From Chrysophaeum taylorii (taxonomy: Eukaryota; Sar; Pelagophyceae; Pelagomonadales; Pelagomonadaceae), in assembly GCA_029834535.1 (NCBI GenBank), contig JAQMWT010000420.1, positions 1-64,000 of the forward strand: a DNA stretch of 64,000 bases, written 5' to 3'. Positions 31,358 to 40,462 of this stretch are shown here, piece by piece; position 1 is the stretch's first letter; each line of letters begins with the position of its first letter. The position numbers were made by a program, and so were the translations under genes. Under the pieces are notes generated by a model. It had not been told where the DNA came from. It saw nothing but the letters and a program-made list of their open reading frames with translations, and did not search any database.

Positions 31358-32463
31358 TGCTTTGTTCTCACGATGATCGGATGACTAGCTGTACTCATCG
31401 CTGTCTGCGGGCAGAACTCATCGAAATCAGAGCTAATGCTCGGGCATGCAGCGGAGCCAGTGGCAAGTTCCTCTGATGACGGCTCCACGATGGCCATCGA
31501 TTGGTCTCGACCAGTAAACCAGCTTGGGTCCTCGTCTTTCGACTCCCTTCCGTCCTGACTGGAGAGGATAGACGCGACTTTGCGCACCTCAGCACTCCGA
31601 CTCTCTTCTGCCGTCCATGCGTCCTCGGTGATCACCAAAAGGAGGGCGGTTCCATGGTTCATCACAAAGGAGTGCTCTTCTGGTGTTACATCACCACGGC
31701 TCTCATCCTCGTCGTCTCCGCTGATCACATTGCCGTCAATCAGTGCCACATTCTGCACCGTGCATCCATTGAATCGCCTAGGGCCGCCCTGATCTTCATC
31801 AAGCACATCGGCCACTGGGAGGCGGCGCCGGCACTGCACTGGCTGGGGTTGGCCTGCTGCTGTGTCGACTGGGTAGCTTGTCGTAGCAACAGGGTGTTTA
31901 GTGCCTGCGCAACGTCCTCCGATCTCAGCGTGCGCGATGCACTCTGCTGCTGCACCACTGGTTGCTGAACCATCTGCTGCGGCTGCGATTACCTGTTGGG
32001 GACCGGCACCTGTGCCCTGCGCAGCAGTGTAGACGACCTGTGGGGGTGGCGTAAATGGTGCTTGAACGCGCCGCGTCACGGCAGCTTGATTAGCCGTGAC
32101 CGTTTGTCGACATTGGGCCTGTCCTTCTGCCGTCGGTGGGAAGCTTGCAGCCTTCAACGTTCGGGCAGCGCGAGCTTTCCGATCAGAATTTCCAGACTTA
32201 GGACACACTCCACCATCGTGCCCGTAATAAATATGCTTCCCACATTTCAAGCACGTCATCAACGCATAGTGTAACTCAGAGTCGAGGTTCTCCGGCAGCC
32301 GACCTGACGCGTCAGAGCTGGTGACATAACCTGCTAGCTGCTGCTGCTGATACCATTCCTTATGCGCACGGTGGGGCTTGTCTTTTGGGACTTTGGTCTT
32401 TTGGATCTTCATGCTTGTCGCTGGACGTCCCCACCTCTGGCATCGCGTCCAATTGCAAGGCAA
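31354..32463 (-). CDS. Gypsy 2 gag C-terminus with zinc knuckle
   Basis: A 369-codon frame. Near its start CLKCGKHIYYGHDGGVC is a CCHC-like zinc knuckle, the nucleic-acid-binding part of gag. After it comes a Gln/Ala/Pro-rich stretch, then an acidic segment (about residues 225-360) with DDEDESRGDVTPEEH. The role is RNA binding in the particle for the first part; the acidic part is unassigned. Confidence 0.75.
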   Translation of the reverse strand: MPCNWTRCQRWGRPATSMKIQKTKVPKDKPHRAHKEWYQQQQLAGYVTSSDASGRLPENLDSELHYALMTCLKCGKHIYYGHDGGVCPKSGNSDRKARAARTLKAASFPPTAEGQAQCRQTVTANQAAVTRRVQAPFTPPPQVVYTAAQGTGAGPQQVIAAAADGSATSGAAAECIAHAEIGGRCAGTKHPVATTSYPVDTAAGQPQPVQCRRRLPVADVLDEDQGGPRRFNGCTVQNVALIDGNVISGDDEDESRGDVTPEEHSFVMNHGTALLLVITEDAWTAEESRSAEVRKVASILSSQDGRESKDEDPSWFTGRDQSMAIVEPSSEELATGSAACPSISSDFDEFCPQTAMSTASHPIIVRTKQ

Positions 32464-33927
32464 GTTGGAACGTCTGGTCTAGCGTTTGGTCCGGGGCCGA
32501 GATCCGCGCAAGGTGAATGTCGTGTCGGAGCTTTTCAGACGATAACCCTCGGAGAAAGTGCATCCGAAAAGCTTCGGGCTCCACCGGGTTCTTAGAAGCA
32601 GCTCGCCATAGTCCAAATTTTTGGACCCACTTGCTGACGTACTTGGAGAGCGGAAGGTTGCCTTGCGTCATCGTGTACCACTCGTACTCCAGTTGCTCTG
32701 TAGTATCTCGAGGAGGGCCGGGCAATAGGAGTGCTTCCTCGATTTTGGCCAAGTACTCCTCGTCGTGCTTGCGGATTTCCGCCTTCGAAACACGTCCGCG
32801 TAAATACCCTTTCCATAGTGGCTTGTGCTCGTCTTCCCACTTGTTATAAACAGTCATGGGAGCGAGTTGATATTCGCCACCGATCATGTTCATGGCGCAT
32901 GAAGGACGGTCGAGCCTTAGCTCGATGATCCGCATCAGTTGGTTCCACCACGTCCGTACTTCGTCACGCGTCTTGACAATAGGGCCCTGGAGTGTCGGGA
33001 AGTTCAACCTGTGCATCCCCGTCGGACCTCTATCGATACTGATGGTATCATCGAACTCATCATCGTCGCCAGAAGGATCGAAGTCAGGTGCAGAGGGCTC
33101 CGCCGTATTGGTTCGGGATGCTCGAGGCGGGGGTCGTCTGCACGAGTCGCCGCGGCGTCGTCCGCTAGTTCCGGTCTGGCGCGATCAACGTCAGGTGATG
33201 GTGGTCGCTTGTTTCGGACTCGTGTGGCCTCTTTAAGCTCACGCCGCAGCTTCTCGGCCTCGTGCCGCTGAAACTCGGCCTCTCGGCGATGTTGTTCGAC
33301 GAGGGTAGTATCGAGAGATGGTGGATATTCTTCTTCTCGTCTCGTGTCTTCGATCTCGTCGAAGCCGTTCATTCTCGGCTCGTTCATGCTGAACTGTCCG
33401 ACGCTGAAGCTCAGCGTCTCGGTATTGGCGTTGAGACTCTTCTCGCTCGTATTCCATCGTCCCTTCGAGATAGTGGATCTTAGAGCGATATTCTTCAACT
33501 TTTTCGAGGAGGGTGCGCATAAGCGCGGGATCCCCCTCTATCTTTTCTTCTCCAGCAATCGCAGAGTAAGGTGGGGCCGGCGGTGCTCGAGTCACCGGCT
33601 CCCGGATTGCAGCTGGAGTTCTTGGGTCGGACCGTGTCGTTCCGTACGGATCGTCTCGTCTTCCCGTACGTGCACGGGCATGGCGTTGGCTCGCCCCCGA
33701 CTACTGTTGCAGGAGGTTCTGGGGCTGTCATGGCCCCCACCTCTTCACTTTCTGGAGTGCGCACTTCTGGCCGGACAGCCGTATCCGCCGCACTCTCCAC
33801 TGGTATCTCCACTCGTTCGCCACCCGTCCCGACATCTAGCCGTCTTCGGAGGGATGACTCCATCACTGGGGTGATGACTCGCCGCAGGCGTGCCTGGGCG
33901 TCCCGAAACCACGGAGCCGTCATCTAA
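32360..33927 (-). pseudogene. Gypsy 2 gag capsid region
   Basis: The capsid part is a 218-codon frame (33,016-32,360): VKTRDEVRTWWNQLMRIIEL, WYTMTQGNLPLSKYVSKWVQ, FRMHFLRGLSSEKLRHDIHL. Upstream (33,927-33,004) is a charged coiled-coil-like region rich in Arg/Glu, beginning WFRDAQARLRRV. Homologous to the Gypsy 1 gag. Confidence 0.8.
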
Positions 33928-34392
33928 TTTTGTTTTTGTCGTCAAAGCAGCAATTTGCCAGCTACTGCTTGACTGCGCGCTTGAGCCGGTTGGCTAGAGG
34001 ATATGGTCGTCCTCCCCGGCCTACCTGTTCTGGGAGATGGCTGTCTCCCCAGGCGAACTCTTTTTTTTTTCTCGGTTGTCTTGAGGATATGGTTGTCCTC
34101 CCCGGTCTGCCGTTCTGGGAGCGATGGCTTACTCCCCGCTCCCCAGGCGATTGTTTTTTTTTTTTCGAGACTCACGACAACGTCCGCTCACGTTCGAACA
34201 CGCCGAACGCTTGTTCCACTTCGCGTATCGGAGTGACACCCTCGATTCGCCGGAACCGCACCCACAAACACGTCGGCTCTGCACTCGCTCAAAGCCTGAA
34301 CACCGATTCGCCGCCGGGCGCGGGAGACTGACAGTCCGGGATTCGCGTAACAACAACCCCGGAAACTATCAGTTCCCGTTTCTGAGACCACC
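33928..34392 (-). other. Gypsy 2 leader and primer binding site
   Basis: Untranslated leader between the 5' LTR and gag. It has two imperfect direct repeats (GATATGGTCGTCCTCCCCGG at 33,999 and GATATGGTTGTCCTCCCCGG at 34,086), each followed by a T-run. The candidate PBS TGGTCTCAGAAACGGG abuts the LTR at about 34,375-34,390, as in Gypsy 1. Confidence 0.6.
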
Positions 34393-34724
34393 TGTGGTGG
34401 AAACTCAGCTCACCCGCCCCTCTTCGCCTAACCGTCGGTCACAACGTGACCGCTCAACTGTCCTGAACCACGGGTGGTTCCACCACACGTCCAACCAAGC
34501 GCTCACACTCCGCTCACGCCATGCTGTCGAACATTTAATTGAGGGTAATTTCAAGGAAACAACAAGAAAGCAATACAAATGCCCGGTACATTGGGTCCAG
34601 TGGAAGCGCAGGTGAAGGTGTCACGATGACACCCCCCATAAATGCAAGGTCAATACCAGGGCAACAATCAGGGTAAGTCAGGTGGCAGGCAGGCAAGTGG
34701 GGGGAAATGGGCATTACTGCCACA
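34393..34724 (-). repeat. Gypsy 2 5' LTR
   Basis: 332 bp, same termini as the 3' LTR; two substitutions and one C-run length difference separate them. The ATGC target duplication follows at 34,725-34,728. Confidence 0.92.
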
Positions 34725-34757
34725 ATGCTGCGGAAACATGCACGGGTTTTCCCCTAC

Positions 34758-35045
34758 TAACTAACTAACTAACTAACTTAAGACCTCTCCCGAGCATGGG
34801 AGCCAGGCCGGACCGACAGGAGCAAGTCCGGAATCACGGGCCTGTAGACGAGGGGCGCCGAAAGGTGGGCCGGCGGAGAGTGATCATCAAGCTTGTCGCC
34901 ATGCGACGAGGAGACCGCGATGTGACTGACAACCAACTCGTCAATAACCTTCCGTCTGCGCCCCCCGGCCATTCCCCGTCCCACTGCGAACGTTCCGGCT
35001 GCCAACCGGCCCGCCAGGGAGGCAAATAGGTGCCAACCTACGCCG
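34758..35045 (-). mobile_element. SINE copy 2 (5'-truncated)
   Basis: 288 bp in minus orientation, flanked by TTTTCCCCTAC on both sides (34,747-34,757 and 35,046-35,056), a perfect 11-bp target duplication. The 3' tail (GGGAGAGGTC...TTAG repeats) lies on the left. Compared with copy 1 about 75 bp are missing from the head, as expected from incomplete target-primed reverse transcription. Confidence 0.88.
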
Positions 35046-35056
35046 TTTTCCCCTAC

Positions 35057-35760
35057 ATTCCCAACCAAGGACTATCTGACAAGGAATTAAGATATTTCTT
35101 ATCAGTCTCAGGTCAACATGTTTAACTGGCATGTTGAACTGTTTGGTCTTGTACATAAGCCCACGCTTTAACGATAGTGTACTGTACATACTACACGCGC
35201 ACATTAGAGCCCTTCTTTCATATGGTCGCATTTGTTTATCAATCCTCTAGCCTATCTCCACAGGTTACCCCTCGACACCTCTCAAACCAAGTCCATCACA
35301 AGCCTAAATTATGGCAAAGTCCAAGCCCGTCTCTACGACGGATATTTTCAAACTTGAACACCAATTAGTCGATAAAATGGCGGATGGTCTACGTTTTCAA
35401 GATAATTCTACTAAGGTGAGCCTACAACTGGAAATGCTCCGCAGGCACCTGACGTTTCCACACGCCGATGCTCTATTTGGTTTCGATAGTTAGGAGGCAT
35501 TCACGAGGAATGCCCCAGACTATAACACATTACTTGATGAAGCTGTCGATGAGATATTCAGTGAATGGTAGAGCTAACAAACACAGGTTCTTAACGTGCT
35601 TGGTGCATCCACTCATCCTAACCATCTCCAAACGTGGCACGTCAACAACTCAGTTATTCTTTCGCGACACTTATAACTTGATCCGATCGGAAATTGACGC
35701 TGAAGTCAAACGCGTCATTAATCAATTAAACACCCAGTTGACCAATCTCTAACCAACACA
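35057..35760 (+). pseudogene. Copia gag N-terminal fragment in plus orientation
   Basis: From ATG at 35,311 the reading resembles the Copia D gag start: KVSLQLEMLRRHLTFPHADA, LFGFDS here; KVSLQVRQIRQLLRFHHAGA, LFEFDS there. The leader (35,057-35,310) may include LTR sequence. It lies head-on against the 3' end of Copia B, so it belongs to a different, mostly lost element. Broken. Confidence 0.6.
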
Positions 35761-36225
35761 ACGTGCAGAGTATTCCGCTAGGCAGTGGTTAGATCACTGA
35801 GAGACCATCCCGTCTCACCGCTTGAGTCTGGCAAAAAGTAGGTTTAAGGGAACCCAGGCAGTGGTCCCCCTAGCCTCTTCACACGACAGACGATACATAG
35901 CAACACATCAGTGTAACATGCAATTACTACGTACCTGCGGGGCGCGCTAGACCATGATGTTGAGCGTGAGCACAGATCAGAGGACTATTTGACTGTATAG
36001 AAAGGAAGGGGTGGGGTAAGGAAGATATCGCGTTCTCAACGGACGGAATAAGGGTAGGAGTTAGCAGATTTTTCTGCACCCCCTCGAGATGTCTTGTGCT
36101 TGAGGAACATGACATCTCTAGAGGAATGTGATGGAGGACGAGATCAGGATAAACAAGAAGTGCACTTCAGAGGCCACATAAAGTGGCACAACAGCTTCAT
36201 CAGCAGACAGATGTTAGGGCTTGGA

Positions 36226-37552
36226 CTAGGTGATATCACTCTGAGTGCTTTTGGCAAGGGAAACCTTAAAAGAGGGAAGTGTACGTGATGAGGCAGATGT
36301 CAATGATAACGGTGAGGAGATTGCTTGGTCCTCTTGGACTTCACATATGGCGGGAACGTCATCATTTTCAGGTTCAGAAGGATGATTGATGCTCTTTGCA
36401 GAGCAATGTTGAGGTATGATCCTGTGGGTAAGAGCGAGCAGGTGATGCAAGATTTGAGGGATAAGGCTGCTCAATTGCAATTCATCGAGGTTATTCTTGA
36501 GGGACGGTGGGATGGTGAAAGGATCTTGGAGGGACTCAGTTTGTTGTATGGCAGGATGATGTGTCGTGCGGATTAACTCGTTTCGGAGTTGAAGGAGAGT
36601 ATCATCAGGCAAGCCAAACACTAAGTCGTGTTGGTCATTCAAAGCAAGAGTGAGTCTGTTGAGTAACTCACACACCTTGAATAGGGTTACCAGCAGAATA
36701 TTGGTATTGGTAGTGGCTGGGAATAGCCGATTTTCCATGTCACGGAGGTCTGTGACAGCAGTAGTTAAATCAGACCGCAAGGCAGCATTTTCAGTAGTTA
36801 AGGCGTGGAGACGTTGGTCCATTTGTCCATATGAAGTTTGGAGAATTGTAACCTGTTGGGTAAGTTGAGTCACCTGAGAGAGGATAATGCCGCAAGATCT
36901 GGAGAGGTAGTAGTAATAGGTTGTGTTGGTGCCGGGGCAGTAGGTGCCACTGGCGGGTAGTTCACTGACTTTTCGGTCGCAGCGGTAAGTTCGTTATAGG
37001 GATCGGGGTAACGTGATGATAAAAGCTTAGCAAAATCTTTGCGATCGGTGTCGCAAAATGTAGTTGGTGAAGATATTTCGTAAAAGATAGATGGTGGTCG
37101 TTCATCATCTGCCAGTGTGTTGTACTCAGTAATGTGATGTACGAGAGAGCGGCAGAGAGCTTGAACCAAAGGCGAGATGCGTAGATGGAATCAAGTGCCT
37201 TGAGTATGTCAGTATGTAGAAAGGACGATAAGAGACCGGTGAAAGGGGTTTTGAGTTTTTGGTCTGACGTGATAGATGATCCATGTTCCTGCTGAGAGAC
37301 ATTTAAAATGACAGCATCGGCAAATGTTGCTAGGGAGTTGGAGCCAGGCCGGATCGCAGCAGCAGAGGATGAGAGCAGACGAGTAATGTCGTCGCGATTC
37401 GGTTTCCTACGGTTCGGAGGAGTGTTGGTAGACGATTCAGCGGGCGTAAGTGTGCGAGGTAGCTCGCGTCGGGCGGGCGTGACTCCACGTGGGTGGTTGC
37501 TGCGCCAGTGATGCATTGGCGACGACGTACACAAAACAAAAAATAGTGGCAA
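36226..37552 (-). pseudogene. Copia B third ORF after pol
   Basis: Homologue of the Copia A third ORF. The N-terminal part is Pro/Arg-rich (RELPRTLTPAES), the middle includes DRKDFAKLLSSRYPDPYNEL, and the C-terminal part has a possible coiled coil (TQQVTILQTSYGQMDQRLHA) and ENRLFPATTNTNILLV. ATEKSVNYPPVAPT (about 36,950-36,990) occupies the same place as TETSLNY in Copia A. No membrane segment; function unknown. Confidence 0.5.
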
Positions 37553-37639
37553 AAGATGAGGGCTAGTTTAATGACATTGCGGTCAGGGCTAGAGATTAGG
37601 TATCTTCTTGGTCTGAGTCAGTAGCATGGTGCATACCTA

Positions 37640-39380
37640 GAAGAGAACGGAGCGTGGTAAAGTCGGCTGCAAGAGGCTTTGTGAAGCCATCAGCTACGTT
37701 TAACTTGCCAGGGACATGGTGACCACGAATTTTCTGTGGTGCGATATTCGCGAATTTTGAACCATCGAGTGGAAAGGGCTTTGCTACGAGAAGAACCGTC
37801 AGGATTGTAGGAAGTGTGCACAGCTGCAGCATCATCAGACAAAAGGGGTAGGCTTATGATGAAGCGCATATCCTCGGCAATAGGATTGTCATCAGCGTCA
37901 AAATCGGAAGGAGGGTCAGTTTGCGTATTCATATAGAATGTCGGGTTAACAACAAACGAGAGCTCAAGAAGTAAGTACGGAGCCAGACTGCTTCGTCAGC
38001 GCAGATGCTGAGAGCGATAAGCTCAGCTTCGTGGGTAGAACACGAAACTATGGGTTGTAGTTTGCTTTTCCAGGCGATGAGGCAGTTGAACAGGTAGAAA
38101 ACAAAGCCAGTAGTGGACTTTCTGTCTTCCTGTTCCAGTGAAGGAGCATTGTCGGCATCCACCATAGCAACTAGAGGGTCGAACTTGCCAGCAGCGATGT
38201 CTTTGTCCCGGTAGTCGATTATTGTTGACAGGTCAACTCTATTAGATGAAATAACGCGTAGATGATTTTCGATAGCATTCCCTTTGGGGTGAAACCAGAG
38301 ACGAAGAGCTCGATTGGCAGGTTTGCTGAGGTACCTTAGGAGGTGACAGAGCATTTGGACATGTACATAGGTGGGAGAGTGCATACCTCGGGAACAGCGC
38401 CCGAGAGCCTGGGGGAAATCGGGGCGACAAGCAACTTGCATGAAGACCAATTTGCCGAGTAGTGTAGCGAAGTGATCGTGGATGTAAATTTCCACGTCGG
38501 TAGAAGGGGAGCCTTCTTTATAAGTAAAAGTGGATGACATAGGATACCTTAGTGGAGTGAGTTTTTTTAGTATAGGGTGATCGTTAAATAATGCTTCTAG
38601 TTTGGCTTCGACATCTAACGATATGGATCCATCCGACGTTCGGCAGACACGCATTCCCAGAAGAGTATGGACTGGCTCGAATTGTTCCACAGAGAAGCGC
38701 TCATGTAACGCTTCTTGTAACTCTGTGCGGAGAGTGTCATCATTTGACACTATAACAATGTCGTCCACTGATAAACTGCAAATGACAAAGCGAGTGTGGG
38801 ATGTGCGAACATATAAGCAAGTATCCGCATGGAGTCGCTTGTATCCAAGACTCCGAAAGAAGCCGTCGATCTCTTTGTTCCAGAGAGAAGGAGATTTTCT
38901 GAGTCCATAGAGGGATTTTAGCAACTAGGGTAAGCGGCGGCCACGGTATTTATCGTCGTGAGGATCAAGTAGTTTGATGCCATCCGGGAGTTGGACGTAG
39001 ACGTGTGCGTCGATGTCGGACTGAACGAACGCGCTGGGCACGTCACTATGGTAGACCGCTAGTTTTTTTTTTTTGTACGCCGCAATTGCTAAGATGACAC
39101 GTATGGCGGTCATAGTTGCCATAGGGCTGAACGTCCCAAAGAAATCAGCGCCAAGTGAGGCTATAAATCCACGCAAGACTAATCTGGCCTTGTGCTTGAT
39201 GTAATCGCCAGACGCGTTCGTCTTGATCTTGAGGACGAGCCGGCTGTCAATTGGACGAGTATAGGCATCAGGTAGAGATAGCTTAAAGCAGCCGAAGCGC
39301 ACTATATCATGTAGTTCCTTTGCGATGGCCTTGACATAGGCTTGTCTGTCTTCAGGGGAAAGGCCTTGAAGACACTTGAG
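37640..39380 (-). pseudogene. Copia B reverse transcriptase-RNase H
   Basis: RT fingers and palm at 39,302-38,925 (KIKTNASGDYIKHKARLVLR, YHSDVPSAFVQSD); the rest is a 331-codon frame (38,924-37,929) with LLKSLYGLRKSPSLWNKEI-type sequence, catalytic SVDDIVIVSNDD, VDADNAPSLEQEDRKSTTGF and STHEAELIALSICADEAVW (RNase H). The far C-terminus with NVADGFTKPLA lies at about 37,690. Confidence 0.88.
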
Positions 39381-40242
39381 CTTGTACTCGTCGATACGTC
39401 GGCCTCTTGGACTTGTATTCGTCCGGACCTAAGGTGGCTGGAGAGCCATAGTTTAACGACGTTTCGGTCGACGCAGTGTAGTGGACTTCAGGATACGTGT
39501 GAGTGGCACAAGTGGAAGGGGCAGAGTGGCCAGGTTCCAAAGCAACAACCAGGGGTTCCTCATGGAGTACCTGGGTGATGTACTCGGTCGTGCATAGGCG
39601 GCATTCCTCCAGGTCAGACAGTTGGGCGGATGTAGCGCCAAGCTCAGATGGCGAGTGATCGATGAGACTGGTGGGTGCCAGGTAACAGTAAGCGTATTGC
39701 AATGGAGAGACACCAAACGCTGAAGCATGTTCCACGAACATAGCGACAAGTGAAGGCGGGAGGTGGTCACGAGGAGTGGCATCGGTGAGGAGGTGTGTAG
39801 CTACTGGGATGCAGGATGCGCATTTGGTTTGCGAGAAAGCACCATCGAGTAAGGGTGTAGCGAGATAGAAGATCGGTACGCAATGGAAGGAGGTGTTTGG
39901 CCAGCAGAGCCTGTTCCCCCTCTGGGCAGAGAGCGTCCAGTGGATGCCACCAGAGGTGTTTAGGGAGGAGAGGGTGGGTGAGTTAAAATCGAGATAGCGA
40001 TGTTGAAGGTCCCAGCGGAAATCAGCGAGTTTGCAGCCAGCGGCTTTATAAGCACCAACCGTAGAAGCTTGGAGCCGAGCATTGACATAAGTCATGAAGG
40101 AGGCTTTACGCTGGTTGGGGCGCTTAGCCCCCGGGACAAGTTGAAGGTGGTCTTGAGAGAACAAGTCCTTGTAAGAAGGGAGAATTGGCGGTGGCGAAAT
40201 GGTATTGTCGTCAGGAGAAGTAGTAGAGAACAGTAATTTCAA
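39352..40242 (-). CDS. Copia B integrase-RT connector
   Basis: A 296-codon frame with SYKDLFSQDHLQLVPGAKRP and APTSLIDHSPSELGATSAQL, matching 2,850-3,660 in Copia A. Near the end is STETSLNYGSPATLGPDEYK (about 39,400-39,460). The N-terminus is cut by the Copia C boundary at 40,244. Confidence 0.65.
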   Translation of the reverse strand: MKLLFSTTSPDDNTISPPPILPSYKDLFSQDHLQLVPGAKRPNQRKASFMTYVNARLQASTVGAYKAAGCKLADFRWDLQHRYLDFNSPTLSSLNTSGGIHWTLSAQRGNRLCWPNTSFHCVPIFYLATPLLDGAFSQTKCASCIPVATHLLTDATPRDHLPPSLVAMFVEHASAFGVSPLQYAYCYLAPTSLIDHSPSELGATSAQLSDLEECRLCTTEYITQVLHEEPLVVALEPGHSAPSTCATHTYPEVHYTASTETSLNYGSPATLGPDEYKSKRPTYRRVQAQVSSRPFP

Positions 40243-40243
40243 C

Positions 40244-40440
40244 TGTGTTACCCTTCAGCAGAGCGTGAGAACAGTGGTAGTCTGTCCTCGAATCTGTCTC
40301 CTAAAACGAGGACAGCCGGTGTGAATAACACAGCGTTTTCTTAAATCAAAAGGTGCTAAAGTTAAGGGAACTAACCCTAGAATAGGGGGTACTAACCCTA
40401 ATTCAGATTTTCTATCTCTACGCCCTCACAGATTGAACTC
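40244..40440 (-). repeat. Copia C 3' LTR-like region
   Basis: After the RNase H stop the minus strand reads TAGAGATAGAAAATCTGAAT and TTAGTACCCCCT, then AAACGCTGTGTTATTCACAC and ends GGGTAACACA at 40,244. The 5' side (about 48,290 downward) has the same order of landmarks (TAGAGTTAGTACCCCCC, AATCGCTGTGTCGAACAC). Confidence 0.55.
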
Positions 40441-40462
40441 GGTGAGCGAAATCTGGATCAAA

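Larger units (their letters stand above)
25064..34724 (-). mobile_element. Gypsy 2: DNMT-bearing Ty3/Gypsy LTR retrotransposon, full length, young
   Basis: Complete minus-strand element of 9,661 bp with two LTRs (25,064-25,396 and 34,393-34,724), each bounded TGTGG...CCACA on the plus strand, and a 4-bp target duplication ATGC (25,060-25,063 and 34,725-34,728). The LTRs differ by two substitutions and one indel in 333 bp, so the insertion is recent. Order from 5': gag, zinc knuckle, protease, DNMT-like domain, RT, RNase H, integrase, LTR. RT before integrase defines it as Gypsy. Despite its youth the coding region has several breaks (roughly four to eight), so the copy looks non-autonomous now, or was so when inserted. 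Confidence 0.92.
35762..40243 (-). mobile_element. Copia B: Ty1/Copia element of the Copia A group, partial
   Basis: Minus-strand partial element: integrase-RT connector (39,352-40,242), RT-RNase H (about 37,640-39,380), third ORF (36,226-37,552) and a 3' region (35,762-36,225). Its upstream part is absent because Copia C abuts at 40,244, inside the connector. Several breaks. Protein similarity to Copia A is high throughout. Confidence 0.85.
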
